64,000 nucleotides of DNA, taken from Linnemannia hyalina (taxonomy: Eukaryota; Mortierellomycota; Mortierellomycetes; Mortierellales; Mortierellaceae). The position numbers and the translations under genes were made by a program. Positions 37,385 through 47,449 of the stretch are shown piece by piece. The stretch is from positions 2,170,001 to 2,234,000 of the forward strand of contig JAHRHY010000007.1 in the NCBI GenBank assembly GCA_019671135.1, read 5' to 3'. Positions within the stretch are counted from its first letter, which is position 1; each line of letters starts with the position of its first letter. The notes beneath the pieces were generated by a model. The model made no database searches, had not been told where the DNA came from, and saw only the letters and a list, made by a program, of their open reading frames with translations.

Positions 37385-38635
37385 TTATTGCTGCAAGCTG
37401 CAAGGTCTTCTTACCACCGGCCCGCTGCTTCAGGAACCATTGAAACGGCTTCTCGTTCGTGTCCGCAAAGAACTGCGCCCTCTCCAACACTGGCGGCCAA
37501 TGTTTATCCATCCACTTCATCTCCTCCATCCCAATCGTCGCCCTTGTCTCCTTAGTCGTCGCCGAGACCGACCCGAATAGCGCGTTTAACTTTGTCAGCC
37601 CTCTCAGTAGATGCAGGTACCCTGTCCGCCCCGTCTCTTTGTTCTTGAGGTTCACTATCCCCGGAAACAAGTTCCATCGGAACATTGTGTCCGTGGAGCG
37701 GTCGCCAAGCCAGGTCGAAGTAGATGGCCTCCAGATTCAAGCGCTTCAATTCTGTGAGTGAGCCTAGCTGTCGGTAAAGGGCCTCCAGGGACCGAAGCTG
37801 TGCAGTCAACGTAGCTGAGAGAGTCGTTGGAGATGGGCGGCTGTAGTAGGGTACGACGCCCATTGCTTTGGATCGGTGGAGAGGCTCGTCCGGAATCGCA
37901 ATCGTAAAGATCAGATCCACTTGCAGCCCTAGGGTAATTAGATCGCGTCATCCTGATTGATACATAGTATCGGTTATTGATGATGGTAGAGCCCTTCCAT
38001 GGCCCTAGTTTCAACGTCTAATAATCCCAGGGCCCAACACTCGACCAGAATCGTCTGAATCGCCCTGCTGTCAACGTTCCGACAGCCCCGCCAAAATAAT
38101 CTCGCACAAGGTGCCCCGACTGTCTCCGGAATAACGATCCTACATCAACGCTAGTCAATCCCAGGATCAGAAACGACAGTTCTAGGGAAATGGAATGTCT
38201 GAACTTATTGCTCCAGCAGTATCTCCAGGATCCTGAACACCAGTTCCCTGACATTGTTGCCAGCAAAAGATTCCTTCCACGTTTGTCAACTTTGGACAGA
38301 GCTGCTGGGCGATTTTCTTGTGCGAGTTGTTGAGGGTTGTGCTGAATCGAATGGGCGGGCGCGGGACGATAATGGTGGTTAGGTTTGGGCAATGCGCCAG
38401 CATCGACCGGTACTCGGCCTATGACAGATCTTCTTCTCCCGGGTACCAAAGTTGTAGACTTGTCAGATGCGCCATCGGTTCCTTCCGTAGCCGAGGTACC
38501 GCCAGTTCGTCCTTTTTTCTCGTCACCGTCACCGTCACCGTCACCGTCACCGTCACCGCCATCGCCATCGCCATCGCCATCATCATCATCGTCGTCGTCG
38601 ATCATCTCCCAGGACAGCAGTCTGCCTCAATGATA
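37385..38635 (-). pseudogene. Decayed F-box/LRR paralogue (C-terminal half)
   Basis: Read on the minus strand, pieces in different frames match the intact neighbour in order: MLAHCPNL (neighbour ILQQCPNL), GSLFRRQSGHLVRD (GSMFRRHSTTLREI), IQTILVECWAL (VQTILVGCEAL), IAIPDEPL plus PYYSRPSPTTLSA (IAIPERPF, PYYYRPPPTTLSA), then GYLHLLRGLTKLNALFGSVS and WMDKHWP. The frame changes at least twice, near 38090 and 37690, and an in-frame stop lies near 38420. The N-terminal F-box part is missing and a hexanucleotide repeat marks the 5' edge. The downstream frame reads on for about 210 codons into unrelated sequence antisense to the Spt23/Mga2-like gene. Confidence 0.85.
38523..38602. repeat. Hexanucleotide/trinucleotide microsatellite at the pseudogene edge
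   Basis: Plus strand: about six CACCGT-type units, then CCATCG-type units, then CAT and CGT triplets. In the pseudogene frame it encodes a Gly-Asp/poly-Asp stretch, at the place where the intact paralogue has an acidic GKDDDYIEDI segment. It may be an expansion of that original acidic coding sequence. Confidence 0.9.
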
Positions 38636-38703
38636 ACTTAATTTGTCCCAGTGATTTGATCACTGATTTTCACATTCAAAGAACTGCGGACAAAATCGTT
38701 TAT

Positions 38704-40686
38704 TTAACAAAGCGCACAAAGTTCCAATTCCCGTCCCCTCTTTTGTCGCTGCTCCAGGAACCAGTTGAGCGGGTTCGGGCCTATAGACGGTACCATAAGG
38801 AACCCAGCCCTCTCTAGTGCCGGCCAATGCTTGTCCATCCATACCACTTCATCCATCCCGAACGTCATCGATGTCTCCTTGGTATTAGCTGCCACCGACC
38901 CAACCAGCGTCTTCAACTTTGTCAGTCCTCCCAGCAGCCGCAAGTACCCTGGCCGTCCCCTCTTCTTGCTCCCGAGACTCAACATTCCCGGGAAAGACAT
39001 GTCTCGAAAGTCCCATGATGAATCACGCATGGTTATCGGGTCAAAATAGAGGGCTTGGAGGTCCAACCGTCGCAGTTGTGTGAGTTTGCCAAGTTGTCGG
39101 TAAAAGGATTCCAGTTCCCTGAACTGCTGTATCTCCTCTGCCGAAAGTGTGGTTGGTGGTGGTCGATAGTAATAGGGGATTGTGCCGTCTGCAGGGGAAA
39201 AGAATGGCCGCTCCGGAATGGCAATCGTCAGTTGAAGCTCTTGTAGCTTGATACAGGCCCAGGGGATCTCGATAGCGTCATCCAGGTGGAGACAGTGCCG
39301 GTGAGTATCGCCGTACGTCGGGAAATGAACTCTAAAAGATTCCAGAGCCTCACACCCGACCAAAATCGTTTGAACCACCTTGATGTCGATGTTCTTGTAG
39401 CCATTCAGCGAGATCTCCCGCAAGGTAGTCGAGTGTCGCCGGAACATGGATCCTGGATTGTCCAAGCCTTGAATATCAGCCCGTTCCCCGTTCGAAATGA
39501 ACCTTGTGAGCTGTTGCGGAGGTAGCGCTCCGACGATCCAATCCATCAGCTCCCGAACATTATCACTTCCCCACTTGAATCCGTTGGATCCGTTGGATAG
39601 GTCACTCAATCTCGGGCACCACTGAACAATCTCTCCCGCTAGCTGCTGCACGTCGCTGATCCGGGATCGTTTAGGCATCGCGAGGGCAATGAGATTTGGG
39701 CACTGTTGGAGTATCGATTGAAAGTTATCTCTCGAAAAGATCCGCTCCACCTCGCCAAGATGCAAGTCTCTCAATCCCAGAAATGGGCCTTGTCGCCGAG
39801 GCATCGTCGACGTCGTCAACACGCACTCTTCGTAAAGCTTCCCCCATGACAGCAGCGTCCCCGGTTCATACTCGGCATACTCCATCGAGATGTCTTCTAT
39901 GTAGTCATCGTCCTTGCCTTCCATATGTGACTTGAGAGTCAACTTCCGAAGAGTCGACGGACATGCGGAAAGGAAGTATATCCCGACTTTGAGCATCAGC
40001 TCTGGCGATGTAAAACTCCCCAGAATAAAGCCGAGGTAGAGCGCCCGCAATCTCTGCAGTCGGAGCAACGTTGTCATCAGGAGCCGAGCGCCCCTGCGGT
40101 CCATGAGAAGAACCGATGTCAGTTTGAGATCCAAAAGGTTAGGGTTGAAGCTGATAATCCAGCAAGCTTGGGTGAGGGTCACTATGGAGTCCTGGCAGCT
40201 CTTCTGGTACCCATCGCCCCGCGGCGTGGCGACGTGTTTAAGGTCTAGTTTCGTCAACATTGTCATCGGCGGTATGGGGAATACTGTGTATATTTGGGTA
40301 TCCAGTGGTGCGAGCCAAGTAGGTCGAGAAAGTGCCGGTGAGTGTCCAATTGTGGCGGTGGTCGTGGTGTTCTGTAGTGTGTCGAGTTGGTCCAGGAACG
40401 CAATCACGCAATTGGCGTAGTAGATGATATCGTGGCGACCTAGAGTCAATTGTCGAACATGGTGAGCATTCCTGGATAAAGCCATTATCGACTCGGTAGA
40501 GCCAAAGAGCTTATTATTGTCGTCAAAGCAGGCGATGACGTGGAAGTAAAGTGTTGGTGCGCAGATTGCGTTCATTTGTCGACTTGTTTGCATGAGTCTC
40601 GAAACTCCGGCGCGGTCGAGGTGGTATAGTGTTAGGTGATCGACCAGTTCTTGCACATTAAAGAAGCGAATGAAAGCAGACTCCAT
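38704..40686 (-). CDS. F-box-like leucine-rich-repeat protein
   Basis: Single exon, 660 aa from the methionine at 40686. The N-terminal 45 residues look like a divergent F-box (FNVQELVDHLTLYHLDRAGV, then SRLMQTSRQMNAICAP). The rest has irregular LRR-like units (LRKLTLKSHM, LRDLHLGEVE, CPNLIALAMPKR, LRRLDLQALYF, LRLLGGLTKLKTLVGS). Such proteins usually act as substrate receptors of SCF ubiquitin ligases; that role is inferred from the layout. The start at 40686 has a strong context (ACCATGG). An in-frame ATG at 40776 adds 30 low-complexity residues in a weak context and is probably leader. Two broken relatives flank it on the same strand, so this is the surviving member of a local array. Confidence 0.8.
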   Translation of the reverse strand: MESAFIRFFNVQELVDHLTLYHLDRAGVSRLMQTSRQMNAICAPTLYFHVIACFDDNNKLFGSTESIMALSRNAHHVRQLTLGRHDIIYYANCVIAFLDQLDTLQNTTTTATIGHSPALSRPTWLAPLDTQIYTVFPIPPMTMLTKLDLKHVATPRGDGYQKSCQDSIVTLTQACWIISFNPNLLDLKLTSVLLMDRRGARLLMTTLLRLQRLRALYLGFILGSFTSPELMLKVGIYFLSACPSTLRKLTLKSHMEGKDDDYIEDISMEYAEYEPGTLLSWGKLYEECVLTTSTMPRRQGPFLGLRDLHLGEVERIFSRDNFQSILQQCPNLIALAMPKRSRISDVQQLAGEIVQWCPRLSDLSNGSNGFKWGSDNVRELMDWIVGALPPQQLTRFISNGERADIQGLDNPGSMFRRHSTTLREISLNGYKNIDIKVVQTILVGCEALESFRVHFPTYGDTHRHCLHLDDAIEIPWACIKLQELQLTIAIPERPFFSPADGTIPYYYRPPPTTLSAEEIQQFRELESFYRQLGKLTQLRRLDLQALYFDPITMRDSSWDFRDMSFPGMLSLGSKKRGRPGYLRLLGGLTKLKTLVGSVAANTKETSMTFGMDEVVWMDKHWPALERAGFLMVPSIGPNPLNWFLEQRQKRGRELELCALC

Positions 40687-41034
40687 GGTTTGGCGAGTGG
40701 ATGTTTGATGCTGGTAGTGGTGTTGCTGAGGTCCAGTCCAGAGGTTGCTGTTGGTGTTTGTTAAAGGAAAGAACATACGAGTGAGAGAGTAAAAACGACA
40801 GCCGAGGAAAAAGGAGGTGGCTTGTCCTCATGGTACCATGGTACTGATGATCAATGATTGAATAACGTTGACGACTTTATTTTTAATGGTTGATCAAGAT
40901 ATATCAAGACGCATCTGTTGCGGACAAAATATATCAACGAGAGAAAAAAAGCCGCAATATATGAATACGAACAGCAAGTCAAACAAGAAAAGGACAATCG
41001 CATATTTTAGTAGTCCATGGTTCAAGCTTGAAAG

Positions 41035-41400
41035 CTAATGTTCTCTTTGACTCCGTTGGACCTCATCCCACCAGTCGAGCACATCCAAGCACTCCTGTCC
41101 CTCCTGTTCCGCTATACCAAATTGTGCCGTCTCCAACGCAACCCAACGTCGGTGTATCCACTTGATCTCATCCATCCCAACCGTCGCCTCGGTTTCTTCT
41201 ATCACCAGACAGGTCGATCCATAGAGTCCCTTCAACTTTGTCAGACCACCCAGCAACTGCAGATACCCTTGGTCGCCCCATTTCTTTCTTTCCGAGACTA
41301 AGGCCTGGAAAAATATTCAACATATAGTTGTCAGACACCCCACGGACACCGGATGGATCGAAAAACAGGGCTCGCATGTCCAATCGCTCTGTCTAAAGCA
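41035..41400 (-). pseudogene. Second truncated F-box/LRR C-terminal fragment
   Basis: The minus strand reads RALFFDPSG and FPGLSLGKKEMGRP in one frame, then LLGGLTKLKGLYGS and VGMDEIKWIHRRW in another. These are collinear with the last about 110 residues of the intact neighbour (YFDP, FPGMLSLGSKKRGRP, LLGGLTKLKTLVGS, FGMDEVVWMDKHW). One frameshift lies near 41275 and everything upstream of the YFDP region is missing. Confidence 0.8.
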
Positions 41401-42057
41401 ATGTAAATTTTCGATTTATTTTATTACGATAGGTAGTTATTGGGCGGGGTTTTGATGCAATCCGGTTGAGTAATAGACAAAGATGGACTTTGCACGTTCC
41501 ACAGAACCAAGTCGTCTTCTTCTTTTCAACAGTCGGATCCGGGATTGCCCTGTTTTTGCATCATTGGCATGTCTTGGAGGTTGGTGAGGTGTCCGGTATA
41601 TGAGTGAATACTCTGTCAACTCGCAAGTTGCCCAACTGCTGATGATTTTTGGTGATATAGCCGAAGAGAATGGCATGTATCGCATGCTCACACTTGGTGG
41701 GTTCCTAGATCGACCTATCTCTTTTTAACGAAAAAAGGGCATGGATGGATTGTATCTCTTTGCTTGCTTTGTGTGCTTTTCGTTTGCGTCCCTTTTTTTT
41801 TTTTTTTTTTTTTTTGGTTATTTTGGAACCGCACTGTACCATAATTTGTATTTGTACCTCGAAACAAAAGAAATAATAGAGGCAGCGTTCTTGCGTCGAG
41901 ATAAATCGACCTCCAACTGACACGGCGAGAAAAAAGGAACCAATAAAACGAAGAAGGAATGGTAAAATGTAGGGCGCGTTGTGTACGCTTTATATTATAT
42001 AGTCAACGATACCCCCTTCGATCTTTTTCAAATACTGCTCAAAAGCTCCGTCGTGTA
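41401..42057. other. Intergenic region with poly(T) run
   Basis: No supportable gene between the F-box fragment and the monooxygenase. It contains a T run of 23 (41793-41815), in T-rich sequence beyond the 3' end of the minus-strand flavoprotein gene. Confidence 0.6.
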
Positions 42058-44253
42058 TTACGCCTTGTCGACCTGGACCCACTCCTTCTGAGGGAGCACA
42101 GTACCAAATCCACGCCTGGGCACATGAGGGAGGAACGCGACCTGGGGCGAGTATGCGCTGTCCTTGACCACCTGCCTCAATTGCAGCTTCTTCGGGAGCA
42201 TGTTCAGTGCAAAGTACCGCAGAATTTTCTCTCCCCAGTTCTATTTGCATTCACAACAAGAAAAAAGAAGAAAAAACAATCAATGACATTGCATTTTTGT
42301 CTGAATGAATTGAAACAATCGAGTGCGCAAGAGGAAAGGGGGAGATAGAGAAGAACGTACATGTCCTAGTTGGATCTTGGCGCTGATTTGACTGGCAGAG
42401 TGCTGAGTCTTGACATGCGGGTACCGTTCGTCGCGGTAGGTTTGGAGAGCACGAACAAGGTTCTCGTGTGTTGGGTTTGGTTTGATTTCATACAGACAGT
42501 TTGCCAAAATGACTGCGTCATGAATCGCATTCACTGCTCCTTGTCCTGCATTTGGTAGCAACTGTAAGAGAACGAAATGGAACAAGATGTGGTATGAGTA
42601 TGTTGCTGTCTTCCGGTACATTGGTGTGAGATACAACAACCTCTGGCGAACAAACGTAGAGATATAGATCCTTTACCTTATGACAGGCTGTGAGGCGAGA
42701 CCAAGTGGAGTTGAGAAAAAAAAAGATCGGTCGATCGGTGAGTATGAGTAGACAAAAAAGGTACCTGTCAAATGGCACATGTTGCTGCATAGTCAACAAG
42801 AAAAAAAGTCATACCATCGCCAATGAGCGCCACACGTTCGTGAGCCCAGGTCTCGTAAAGAATATCCTCCAGAAAGACCTGGGAGATCAACTCCCGGGGC
42901 GTGGCCCGGATGAGATCGCCCAGAGATCCAAAAGGTGTCTTGTAATCACCCACCTGCTTAAGGATCTTGTCGCTCGTCTCGGGGCCCCACTCTGATGTCC
43001 TGAACTGTGCCTCCTCCGACTCTTTTTCCGACAACTGAATAATCACGTTCCAACAAATTTTGTTGTCCGGGACCGAGAACGTACTCCACTTTTCGTACAG
43101 TAAAAAAAAAAGATGAAATGAAAATGAACAAACAGGACATGCGCATTGTCTCCACTTTTTTGAGCAAATTGCGATTCATGCACGAAAAACGAAGAACGAA
43201 CAACGACAACCTGTCACCTCCATTTTTGTTTCCCGGAACTTACATTGTATGGTGAGTTGTCAGAGATCATGATGGACCCACTGGAATATTGTTCTTCAAT
43301 GCCCTGGAACAAGGAAGGGTCCAGCTCTGACGTGATGCCGACCAGACATACGTACCCTTTGCTCATGGCCCGTGTATCGGACTCGGGCAACAGTCCCTCC
43401 TGCTTCAGCTGAAAGTACAGGTTCTGCCGAACGGCACTGTAGGCTCCGTCTGCTCCGACAAGGATATCACCATAGAACTCTGTCTTGTCTGTGCACCGAA
43501 GTCCGACCCCATCTTCGCTTTGATTCAGCGTCTTGACCTTCCTCCCCATGTGGATCTTTTCTGGGGGCACCTTGCTCATCAGAATCTCGTGTAGCCTTGG
43601 ACGTGATAATACCAGGCGTTCGTACCCTTCACTATTTGAGGAATAAGAAAGACAGAAGAAAACATTGTTAGCGGGAGTTGGATCTGACGTGGAAAGTGTG
43701 AAGTGATAAGAACACGTACCGTTCGAAGGCGCCATGGTCAGAGTATTGGCCCAATTTCTTCATAGATCCTCCAAAAAAGTTGAATTCTCGGATGGGCTTT
43801 GACGCAGCCAAGATCTCCTTTGTCAGTCCTAGCTGGTCAAACACCGGCAGCACGGCCGCATTCAGGCACATCACCGACCCTTTGAGGAAAAAAGATGAGT
43901 GATGTTTTGGATGGGCGCAAGCGAGGGGAATGTTTGTTGGTTAGTGTAATGCATGACTATCATGTCCGCCGACTGATGGAACAAAACTAATGAATCTGAC
44001 ACAAAGAAGGTCATCAGATACAGAAACAATATCATCATAAAGACTTGCCTAATGGCTTTATCTCTCGATACCGCTCCACAATCTCATATGAGATATCGAG
44101 GTGCTCAAGCAAGATAGCAAGCATCAGACCTGCAATTCCTGCTCCCGAGATTAGTACGTGTAGTTTGGTATTCGTTGTAAAGTAGGGCGAGTCTAGCTCA
44201 GCCTGGTATGACCGCACAGGATCCTCTTCATCGAAATCGTACACCAATGACAT
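42058..44253 (-). CDS. FAD-dependent monooxygenase, salicylate-hydroxylase-like (copy A)
   Basis: Group A flavoprotein hydroxylase fold. Minus-strand exons are 44253-44049, 43879-43720, 43631-43244, 43088-42815, 42687-42677 (11 nt), 42561-42361 and 42240-42058. All phases close, 473 aa. The FAD dinucleotide-binding GAGIAGLMLAILLE lies near residue 38, the DG motif is GADGAYSAVRQ, and the GD motif is IGDGACHK-type (GDACHKLLPNAGQGAVNA after splicing). Intron 1 uses a GC donor (TTAG|GCAAGT). The substrate is unknown; family members hydroxylate aromatic or polyketide-like compounds. No secretion signal or membrane span is visible. It is divergently arranged with copy B and shares four of its intron positions plus the microexon, so the two arose by duplication. 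Confidence 0.88.
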
Positions 44254-47200
44254 CTTGTTGTCTATAAAGTGTATGGCGTTGGTGAGTGAGAGGGACGGAG
44301 GGTAGAGTGGACAGAGAGAAGGTATAGGTGTGTGTATAAGAGAGAAAGAAAGTGGTAAATGAGAAGGGGAATGAGAGGATCGGGTGAGTTCGAGTGCAAG
44401 TGTCGTGAAGAAAAGGAATGGGTGAATGCAAAAGAAAGTGATGAGGGATGAGAAGAAGGAAGGGTGAGATGCAAGTTAGGTAAGGAAGGAAAAGTGAGGA
44501 AGAGGGAAAGGGGAAAGCAACCAACTAGAAAGGAGAAAGGAAAAGAAAGTGTGGAGTAATGGGCTGGGCGGAGGTAAAGTGGAGAGTCAAAAACGATAAT
44601 TCATTCTGTCGGGGTTCGCATGGCATGGACAGTGAAATGGAAGAGCTCCTGTCTGTCTGTTTTTCTGTTTGTTTTGGTGCCCCTGATTGACCGTTGGGTT
44701 GTGCATCCTTGCTTTGTTCCTACTCTCTCCTTTTCTTGTCAACTCTCATTCATCCACTCATCAACCCCAAGCAAGACCAGGGTTACACCGACCACACAGG
44801 TCATCTCGTTGTTACTGTAGAAGTCGATGCTCTCACTCCCAACATTAAAATATCCATTGTTGACGCCAACGAACCTGTGCAGAAATACACTCAACATCAA
44901 CAAAACAAAAAACCGGTATCGTCAGCCCAAATGTTGTTTGAGGGGTGCGAGTTCCAATTCCATGCTGGCAGAGCGAGGATTCATCCCTCTGTGCTCCTCC
45001 ACCCCTTATTACGATAGAGGATAGCCCCCCTCGACCATCGGGCGCCGTGTCTATGCTAATGTTGTGTTCAGACTCAAAAACAAAAACTCAGAGACAAAAA
45101 GAAAGAAAGAAAAGAAGCAGAGCGTACCACAGCCTTCCTATCGTGCTTCCTTTCTCTCAGAGGAAGTCAAACAATGCATGACCTCCTCCTCTATCCTCCC
45201 TTCGCTCAACCTAATAGCCACAATAAATCAAAGCACCCTCTTTTTTTTTGATTTGACTGATGGAGGGACATGAAGGTGCACGACTCTCGGGGACACAATC
45301 CGCCGACCATCCTGATAGCACAAGCGAAAGCAATAGATTTGCTCACAAGCCTCGTTCACGCTAGAAGCAATTCTTTGATACTCATTTTCTTTCATCTCCG
45401 TTCTGGTTCTACTTTACATTTTGGCTCGGAGGGTGAGGTTAGTCAACGCCAAAGTTCACGGAGTAAAAGAAGTTCAGAACACGCTTCCACATGGCACGGA
45501 CGGAGGAAGGAAAGTGAGAGTGAGGAGAAGAGAAGAGAGGAGATTCAACTGAAATGTATTGGATTGGTGCCACCTATCCAAACTAAACTCAACTTGTGTT
45601 CGTCAATCTGCCTGTGTATCCATTGGCCTTCCCTCCATGGTTGCTACTACAAAATCACTGAATGTTTACGTTCATTTCTCAGCGAACCATGCACCCAATT
45701 TTGAGACTTGACTGTGATACTATACATTGCAAAATAGCAGGAGTGCCGACATCAACAGGATATGCAAAAAAAATCAAAAACAAGATGAGCTGAGCAAATA
45801 TGAATGGGTGAAGGTTTGGCGCGATGACAGAGGCGTACTAAGTTAACAACAAGAAAAAAAGACTGAGATTCTGGCGGACAGACAACACCCGTCGGTTCGG
45901 CTCCACTTGCCCCGCACAGTCCCCCTCTCTAATTATTATTTTTCTTTCCTTGTAACGATCGCAACGAACGAGCTACTTCAAGCCACATAGTCACCCGTGT
46001 AGCCCTGGTGATCTTATCCTAGACTTCCCAGCACGCAGAAAAAGCAAAAAAAAAGGGAAAGGGAGCATGGGTATAGATGGACGGGTATGGTATGCATATG
46101 AAGGAGAGTATGGGCATGGAATAAGGTTGAATCAGCGATGATTGACCATAGATCTGAGCCATTTTGTCCGTTCAATTTTACCCTTTAGGATGATGCTCAT
46201 AGAGGTATCGTTCTGTTGTTATCCCTCTTGTGTTAGCATGAAGAATACACGTCGCCAGACAGAAGACGAGATTTTGATGCCAGCCCTTGCTCAATTTCTT
46301 GAATGATCCCCCACTATTATCATCAGTGGCATACTCTCGTTGACGCGAGGTAGACATATTTGTTTGCCGTTTGGTCAACCGCTCTAGCTGTGAAGGGAGA
46401 TTAATCAATGCCATAGCGAACGGTAGTTGACAAACAGCACTGCACGCCACAAGCTAGTTTCATACAAGAATTGCTATCCCACATTGTCCGGTCCAATGGT
46501 GAGCTGAGCGTTAGTGAGACGTTAGGACGTAGTTCCAGGTCCCTTCAAAGAAAGGTACATTCCCAGAGGTATCATGTTCACATACCATTTTTTTTAGCAC
46601 ATTGATTGGACCTCACAAAAATGACCTCTCAGCAAGTTGTCAGTCACTTCACACAACAAAAAAAAGAATTCGTAAATGGTGTGCCATGTTCTCGACTCTA
46701 TGTGTGTCCTCAATGCTCTGTTGGGCGAAGGTCGCGAGGATGGGGGAGTGTAACGCCCAGCGCTGTTTGCGAGGAAGTAATGAGACGAATTTACGATAGA
46801 TGTTGCCTCCAAAACTGTATGTCAAAGTCGATTGGTTGATGTGTCAACCAATCACCACGGTCTGGTTGATAAAACGCGAAAAGTTGTTGCTCGTACTTAT
46901 CGTACACCATGAACTAGACGATCCATGAGAGGATTATCCGGCATGTGGTATTCAACTGGCTACCGAAATGGATACAGAACAGACAGGTCTTGAAAGACAA
47001 TGCAAGTCAATTCCTTGAGGCAGGCGCCTCCCTGTGGCACAGGTGAAGTCATTCCTCAGAAACCATCCACGAGGGATAGGGATAAGAAAGAGAAGGAGGA
47101 GTCGGGGTCCCGCGCCGTTATGTTCTTCGTCCTTTGTCCGTCCTGTGGTCCTGTGCTGTTTTTCCTTCCGACGGTTGGGCTCAATTCTCATTTTAGCATT

Positions 47201-47449
47201 GTTTTTCCTTCCCAACTTCGACTCTATCTGTGCGCCAATTTTTCATTTCTCGTGAGAAAACATAATAGAGATAGAAGATCGTGCACCCATCTTCCCGTTC
47301 CTTCCTCCTTATTCTTTTTTCTCCCTTACTCTCCACCTCTCTTATCCTTCATCTACTTTTCATCCACTCCACCTCTTACTCCTACTTCGTCTCCAACCAA
47401 CCGACCCCCTTTTTATCGCTCACCACCTCCTCCTCTCACAACCAAACCT
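44254..47449. other. Region between the divergent monooxygenase genes
   Basis: About 3.2 kb that should contain both promoters. Both ends are pyrimidine-rich on the sense strand of the adjacent gene (44260-44530 for copy A, 47280-47445 for copy B), as expected of leaders. Short open frames of 65-145 codons occur, but none has a recognisable domain or splice support. Confidence 0.6.

Noticed and set aside
44260..44530. 98-codon Ser/Pro/His-rich minus-strand frame just upstream of monooxygenase A
   Set aside because: Pyrimidine-rich leader translated by chance.
46178..46812. Short frames of 65-90 codons between the monooxygenases
   Set aside because: No domain, signal peptide or splice junction supports any of them.
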